A stretch of DNA of 64,000 bases from Isoetes taiwanensis (taxonomy: Eukaryota; Streptophyta; Lycopodiopsida; Isoetales; Isoetaceae): NCBI GenBank assembly GCA_021234155.1, contig JAJEKV010000032.1:8156736-8220735 (forward strand), given 5' to 3'. The position numbers were made by a program, and so were the translations under genes. The notes below the pieces were generated by a model that searched no databases, was not told where the DNA came from, and worked only from the letters and a program-made list of their open reading frames with translations. This document shows, piece after piece, positions 56,370 through 64,000 of the stretch (its first letter is position 1; each line of letters opens with the position of its first letter).

Positions 56370-58541
56370 ATCAAGAGAAGAATCATTACTACAAGGATTG
56401 ATGGAAGTTGTATGCTGCAAACTATAAGAGAAAAGAAGGATAAAAAATATGTACACTTCACCTACTTCTCTAAAGTAGTAGATAGAATCAGTTTTACAGG
56501 CACTTTTAAGACTGTTCTTGGTAGGTTTTTTGGTGATGATGGCATTAGTATTTGGGAAAATACAACTTTTGGCTGGAGGTATTCTTCTTGCTTGAAGGAC
56601 ATCTGCTACAAACCTAAATTTGTTTTTGTGGACAGAATACTGCCATCTTGTCCATGTTCTATTCCAAAACTGAAAAAATTTATAGATCCTAGTATCGGAC
56701 ATATTAGAACTACAGATTTAAAAATTGTTCATTGCAATGGCCTTAGGAATTGGTTTGCCTATGGGCTTAACTTTATACCTGATCATCCGTTTACATTGGA
56801 ACAGTTTAAGTATGAAATGCAGATCACTATTGATGAGTTTTTTAAAGTTCATAATAAAGCTTTGTGTGATTTTGATGGATGTACTATTGAAGAATGTAAG
56901 AAAGTGTTGAAAAAAGAAACAAAGTGGCAGGCTAAGTATTTTATTGAGAACAATTATAAGGATAAAAAGAAGTTTCTGATCATGGATGAGGCAGTTATAA
57001 GAAATCTCAATTGGTTAACACAAAACTTATATGTCTCAGGAGTAGACAAAGCGGCCAATAATCCTGCATTTATATGCCCTTTGCATATCAGAAATGAAGC
57101 TGATAAGAGGCTACAGAGTAGTGATTTTCTGAAGTATGATATTTCTAAGGATGATCTGGTGATGCAGATTAGTACAGAATTAGTATCACTACTTGGTGAA
57201 GGACATACGACCAGTAAGGAACTACCCTATTTACTTGGTATTTTTAAGGCACATAAAGGTGAATACAGGTGGATTACTAATGCACATGAAACTATTTTTT
57301 CTATTGCTGCCTCCATTGTTTCTGCTGGGCTTAATCTGATATTGGATATGTGGCCATACATTTGCCATGAACAATGTAAAACTGGAAATTTCTTTCAGAA
57401 AAGCAAGATCAAGGCGTCATGGATCATTAATTCTGTTTATGACGTGGTATGTAATTTGCCTGCAAAAATTAATGATGTCTTTGTTGCTGACATTACTAAG
57501 TGCTACGAGAACATCCCGTTGAATGGTGAGGATGGTATTTGTTTTGTCATGGAGCAAGTCATAGGGCTGGCATGGAAATATAAGAGGACAGGGCACTATG
57601 GATATGATCTATGGTATAAGATTCTGGATAACTCCAACATTGCTATGGATTGGAAATGTAAGACACCAGAGGATAATACTTGGAGAAGAATGGACATGGG
57701 ATTGTTTGTTGAGCTCAATAAATGGCTGTTGAATAATTGCTTTTTGGTAATGCACAATGGGATTTGGAAGCAGGCCAAGGGTATTCCCATGGGTTTTGCT
57801 TCAAGCCCAGCCTGGTGCAATCTTTACCTAGCTTGGTTTGAGCTAAAGTATATTATGAAATTGATAAATGCAAGAAGAATGGAGGAGGCTGCTGCATTTA
57901 GGAACACTTTCAGATATATTGATGATTTGCTTGGGATTAATAATTTGTATTTGAGAAAAGCTTTGGGATTAATGGAACAGCTGGATGGGGATGGTATTTA
58001 TAATCTTAACCATTTAACTATCAAGGATGAAACTGAATATAGGGCATCAAACCCGGATATTGGCAGAAAAGTCGACTTCCTCAATATGAGTATTGAAGTT
58101 CTGTCGCATAGCAATGGGATATATACTACTTACAGATTCGACAAGAGGGATAATTTACCTTTTCATGCTTCAAAGTTTATTAATGCTTCGGGTTGTCGCC
58201 CCTATCTCATGGCATGTAACGTTATTGTATCTCAGGTGCAGCCCTATCTTTATGTGCATAGTAACCCATTGAGAGCAGCTAAGGATATTCTTGGGCTTAT
58301 TGACCTGTTCATAAACAAAGGCTTTCGAAGTGTTGATGTTTGGCATAAGGTTCTCAAGGTACTCAATGATGAGAGATTTCCTGGACTCAAGTATGACATC
58401 AATGTGCTGAAATTCGAACTCAACAAATACAGGTTAGTTTTGCATACTTTATTAATTTATTTCTTTACTCTAGATTCAGTTGGCAGAGGGGTCCCTAGGC
58501 ATAGGGACTCCTCTGTCCTTATGCTATATGATGGGACCTAA
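56370..58541 (+). CDS. Reverse transcriptase exon, Penelope-like
   Basis: It opens after TTTATTGACAG; the first ATG is at 56412. Residue numbers are from that Met. [18 protein letters not shown] (275-291) matches the (P)K.HK...R.I block that precedes the palm. Motif A is [15 protein letters not shown] with D360. Motif B is [20 protein letters not shown] (454-473). Motif C is [12 protein letters not shown] with catalytic D504-D505. [10 protein letters not shown] is the FLD-type motif, and [11 protein letters not shown] follows (574-584). The thumb-like region ends near 674. These features fit Penelope-like RTs and a related set of uncharacterised fungal and animal RT proteins. No RNase H, integrase or GIY-YIG domain is visible. 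All catalytic residues are kept. Confidence 0.8.
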   Translation: MKRRIITTRIDGSCMLQTIREKKDKKYVHFTYFSKVVDRISFTGTFKTVLGRFFGDDGISIWENTTFGWRYSSCLKDICYKPKFVFVDRILPSCPCSIPKLKKFIDPSIGHIRTTDLKIVHCNGLRNWFAYGLNFIPDHPFTLEQFKYEMQITIDEFFKVHNKALCDFDGCTIEECKKVLKKETKWQAKYFIENNYKDKKKFLIMDEAVIRNLNWLTQNLYVSGVDKAANNPAFICPLHIRNEADKRLQSSDFLKYDISKDDLVMQISTELVSLLGEGHTTSKELPYLLGIFKAHKGEYRWITNAHETIFSIAASIVSAGLNLILDMWPYICHEQCKTGNFFQKSKIKASWIINSVYDVVCNLPAKINDVFVADITKCYENIPLNGEDGICFVMEQVIGLAWKYKRTGHYGYDLWYKILDNSNIAMDWKCKTPEDNTWRRMDMGLFVELNKWLLNNCFLVMHNGIWKQAKGIPMGFASSPAWCNLYLAWFELKYIMKLINARRMEEAAAFRNTFRYIDDLLGINNLYLRKALGLMEQLDGDGIYNLNHLTIKDETEYRASNPDIGRKVDFLNMSIEVLSHSNGIYTTYRFDKRDNLPFHASKFINASGCRPYLMACNVIVSQVQPYLYVHSNPLRAAKDILGLIDLFINKGFRSVDVWHKVLKVLNDERFPGLKYDINVLKFELNKYRLVLHTLLIYFFTLDSVGRGVPRHRDSSVLMLYDGT
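58484..58515 (+). promoter_or_regulatory. 14-bp stem hairpin at the retroelement 3' end
   Basis: CAGAGGGGTCCCTA (58484-58497), loop GGCA, then TAGGGACTCCTCTG (58502-58515) pair at all 14 positions in RNA with one G-U pair. GGCAGAG (58482-58488) and GGTCCC (58490-58495) can instead pair with CTCTGCC (58542-58548) and GGGACC (58533-58538). It overlaps the last RT codons and ends about 55 bp before the (TA)n. Confidence 0.75.
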
Positions 58542-58566
58542 CTCTGCCTTCCGGTTGGAGGTAGGC

Positions 58567-61908
<3,342 letters not shown>

Positions 61909-61989
61909 ATATACAAGTCTTTGTACTATAAATGGGTGTTTGAGCTATGGGTTATGAAGATGGGAAAGAAAAATCTAGGCTTAAATAGA

Positions 61990-62690
61990 TCAGTATCCAA
62001 TATTGTAGTAAAAAACATTGCCATATAGTTTTATAGTCTCTGTCATAAAATATACACATGCTCAAAAATGTCGTTTATCTTCTTGATGGCTACTTTCTCA
62101 AATGGACGGGATATTATACCTTCTGACCGGTTGCAAAAAAGGTCCACAGGACCATTAACATCCATTCGTTTGTATCATAATCCTACATGTACCTCCAAAA
62201 GAATCCGTTCGGATCGACCGGGTTTTCTATGAACCCGCAATAAACCCCAAGTTTATTCATTTCGAAGGTGCTGTCTGCATCTCCTACATGGCCATATGTT
62301 TATCAGACTAACAAAAATATGTGCACCAGATTAGCCCTCAACCACAACCATTCACACCAGAGACTCACTTACTCTAGAACCATCTCCACCGTTTGCCTCA
62401 CAAGTCGTAGTTGACATGTATTTGCATTATTCCAAGCCATGTCAAAGAATGTCAACTGCATCAAACAACTAAATTTAATGGTATTATCTGACTAACTAAC
62501 AGCTTAAGAACATAATCAAACACACTAAGGAAATAGAATTTTCAATCATATCATACATAGAAATGGGGAAAGAATGCCCATGTACGGGGAGTGGATGGTA
62601 CCAACATTTCCATGTGATTTTTCTTTCTTTGTCTTTAGCTGAAGTGTAAGCAGAGTCACAAACTTAAAAGAGCATAACGAAAAATATAAA
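61990..62690. other. No gene recognised
   Basis: Unique AT-rich sequence behind the module terminus. The 221-codon minus frame (62546-63211) is the complement of the BRR2-like exon and is taken as a shadow. Confidence 0.45.
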
Positions 62691-62691
62691 T

Positions 62692-63085
62692 ACGGTTTGT
62701 TAGCGTCAAAAAGCTGCAGCCGAGGAGAGATGGCGCATCTGGCGAACCGGAAAGCCTTTGGGGTAAGATCGATCCTAAAGGCTTTGGTGATAGGGTTTAC
62801 CATGGCAAGCCTCAGGAGCTCGAAGAAAATCTTGCCAAGACAAAGAAAAAAAGAGAGCTTAAAGAGAAAGAAAAGCCTGCTGATAATGGTGCTAAAAGAC
62901 CTAGCAAGCGGCAAATACAGCAGCAGTTTGGGGTTCAACCTCAGGATATTTTGCCGGGATCTGCAGATGAAGTCTTGGCAGTTCTGAAAAATCATAAAGT
63001 GATGGACCAAAGAGCCTGATGTTTTGGATCCAAATGCATCGCAAAAACCTGAACTTATAAGCTTGTTGAATGACAACTTATAAGC
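62692..63085 (+). pseudogene. BRR2-like U5 snRNP helicase N-terminal fragment
   Basis: The plus strand reads KKLQPRRDGASGEPESLWGK, IDPKGFGDRVYHGKPQELEE, KRPSKRQIQQQFGVQPQDIL and PGSADEVLAVLKNHK, then after a frame change EPDVLDPNASQKPELISLLN. Plant BRR2 N-termini carry GEPETLWGKIDPRSFGDRV..G.PQELE and, further on, QLGGQPLSIVSGAADEILAVLKN. Here the intervening acidic stretch is deleted and the frame breaks near 63005. The helicase cassettes are absent. BRR2 unwinds U4/U6 in the spliceosome. It runs against the presumed module orientation. Confidence 0.65.
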
Positions 63086-63239
63086 ATTCAATCTAGCGGT
63101 CTCGTGTTCCTGAGTCTCCATAATGTCAATATGATATGGCTTGGCTTTTATTATAGCCATATTAGTAAAAGCATTAATATTCCATACACAATACATAACA
63201 TACACATACACACGATAGCTCGCAGATAGCGCTTTCCTA

Positions 63240-64000
63240 TCTTTGCAACCGCTTAATGGCTTTGTTCAAACTTCGTCCACCCTTGAAAGTAAGCTTATTT
63301 CTCTTGGTTTATGAGTTTTACCTTCTCCAATAATGTTGGCAATTCAAAACTTCTTTGCATGGGAGTGAGATCATCATTCAGCCATATCTTCACGCCCTTT
63401 TGACAATCTTTATTGCATCCCTAAAACGAATAATAATGATGAGTCTAGGCGTGCCATCAAAGCTGCAGAATTTGGTCCATGTGAAGCCATTCCTTAAAAA
63501 ATGTTTCTGAATCTGTGTCTATTGTTGAGTCTTCTTCATCCAAGCCTTAATAACTTGTTGCTTAACATCTTGGAAGACCTTGCTTGTTCCTTTAGTTTTT
63601 CCTCTGCTCTACGAAAATATTGATGTCAATGCTTTTCTTTGGGCTCATTACTAAGATCCTCTTTCTCTTGGATTTTCCAATCCTCAAAATCTTTGCGGAA
63701 ATCTATAGTTCCATATTTAGCTCTCCAACTTCCTCATGAGGGCTAGAACACGGGTTCTAAATTCTGCATTTTCAGTATCAGATGATTCATTTTTGCTTAA
63801 AACTCTCCATAGCATGTCGTCAATCTCCATATGTTCTCCATATGTCAATCTCAATCCTTGGGACTCCCTTGGGTGATCGAAGATGGAGGTCCAAATACCA
63901 TATTCATCCCGCTATTCATTTTTGAAGATTTACGCGAGAATAGGCGAAAAGTTTTTCCCAAAAGCAGGTTAAAACACCTTGTCACTCTCTTGTGACAAAT
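63240..64000 (-). other. Decayed, unrecognised minus-strand coding-like sequence
   Basis: Minus-strand pieces such as LNDDLTPMQRSFELPTLLEK and KVFQDVKQQVIKAWMKKTQQ (the latter without its first residues) are separated by stops. The first has the flavour of proteins encoded by plant LINE-like elements, but the match is too weak to name. The window ends inside it. Confidence 0.25.

Larger units (their letters stand above)
61914..64000 (-). mobile_element. TA-bounded module, minus orientation, running past the window end
   Basis: Left edge CAAGTCTTTGTACTATAAAT followed by GGGTGTTTGAGCTATGG and a LYS-coding-like AATCTAGGCTTAAATAGATC. It matches the inverted terminus at 26441-26517. Only the 3' part of the module is in view. 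Confidence 0.5.

Noticed and set aside
58433-58473. Third intron in the RT gene (CAG/GTTAGT to CTCTAG)
   Set aside because: It would be only 41 bp, too short for a normal plant intron, and the frame is open through it.
62546-63211. 221-codon minus-strand frame as a gene
   Set aside because: It is the antisense of the BRR2-like exon, whose plus-strand translation carries clear family motifs.

Overview
This window looks like nuclear DNA from a land plant, in a repeat-rich intergenic region with little or no intact host gene content. The evidence is a set of recognisable plant gene pieces: RuBisCO small subunit, remorin, galactinol synthase, a plant-type pentatricopeptide repeat protein, a chloroplast Clp chaperone and a GT14 glycosyltransferase. 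Most are short exon sets with frameshifts, stops or missing ends. The RuBisCO small subunit reads like a non-angiosperm type (gymnosperm, fern or lycophyte), but I cannot fix the lineage.

Layout. The window is a chain of modules separated by (TA)n microsatellites. Most modules share two different ends. One end (called 5' here) reads TATATACAATTATATG followed by a hairpin-rich GC-richer block, or a variant block rich in CATGCATGCCCC. The other end (3') is a short hairpin of the form TACAA-NNNN-TTGTA next to ATAG, again touching (TA)n. By eye the modules are: minus-oriented <1-305, 328-6857, 6889-7795 and 7871-19755; a scrambled junction at 19756-20297; plus-oriented 20298-26517, 26526-35203, 35272-40718 and 40832-45681; minus-oriented 45730-50960; a solo 219-bp plus-oriented 3' end at 50979-51197; a retroelement and its truncated tandem copy at 51345-61908; and a minus-oriented module from 61914 past the window end.

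Captured genes. Fragments of about a dozen unrelated host genes lie inside these modules, nearly all in the module's own 5' to 3' direction: ClpD-like (module 328-6857); galactinol synthase, aminodeoxychorismate synthase, enoyl-CoA hydratase 2, PP6 regulatory subunit and phosphocholine cytidylyltransferase (7871-19755); GT14 (20298-26517); RbcS, PPR and a KIN14B-interacting-like protein (26526-35203); and DUF1218-like and remorin (35272-40718). eIF2B-alpha and BRR2-like pieces run against their modules. Introns are kept, so the capture was at DNA level. This is the behaviour of Helitrons and Pack-MULEs, but the ends match neither, so I propose a TA-microsatellite-bounded, gene-capturing non-autonomous element family.

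Retroelement. At 51345-58570 there is an apparently intact retroelement with a Penelope-like reverse transcriptase. Three open segments (SAP-like domain, unknown acidic/Cys-containing middle, RT) can be joined in phase through two predicted introns to a product of about 1,353 residues. No GIY-YIG endonuclease is visible. The element is bounded by (TA)n on both sides and followed head to tail by a nearly identical 3.17-kb copy that is cut off at an internal TATATAT.

The rest is non-coding: a degenerate GATTCC satellite (6.9-8.4 kb and 45.8-50.4 kb), long TA tracts, many two-copy tandem duplications and unrecognised unique sequence. All identifications were made by reading the sequence, with no database search.
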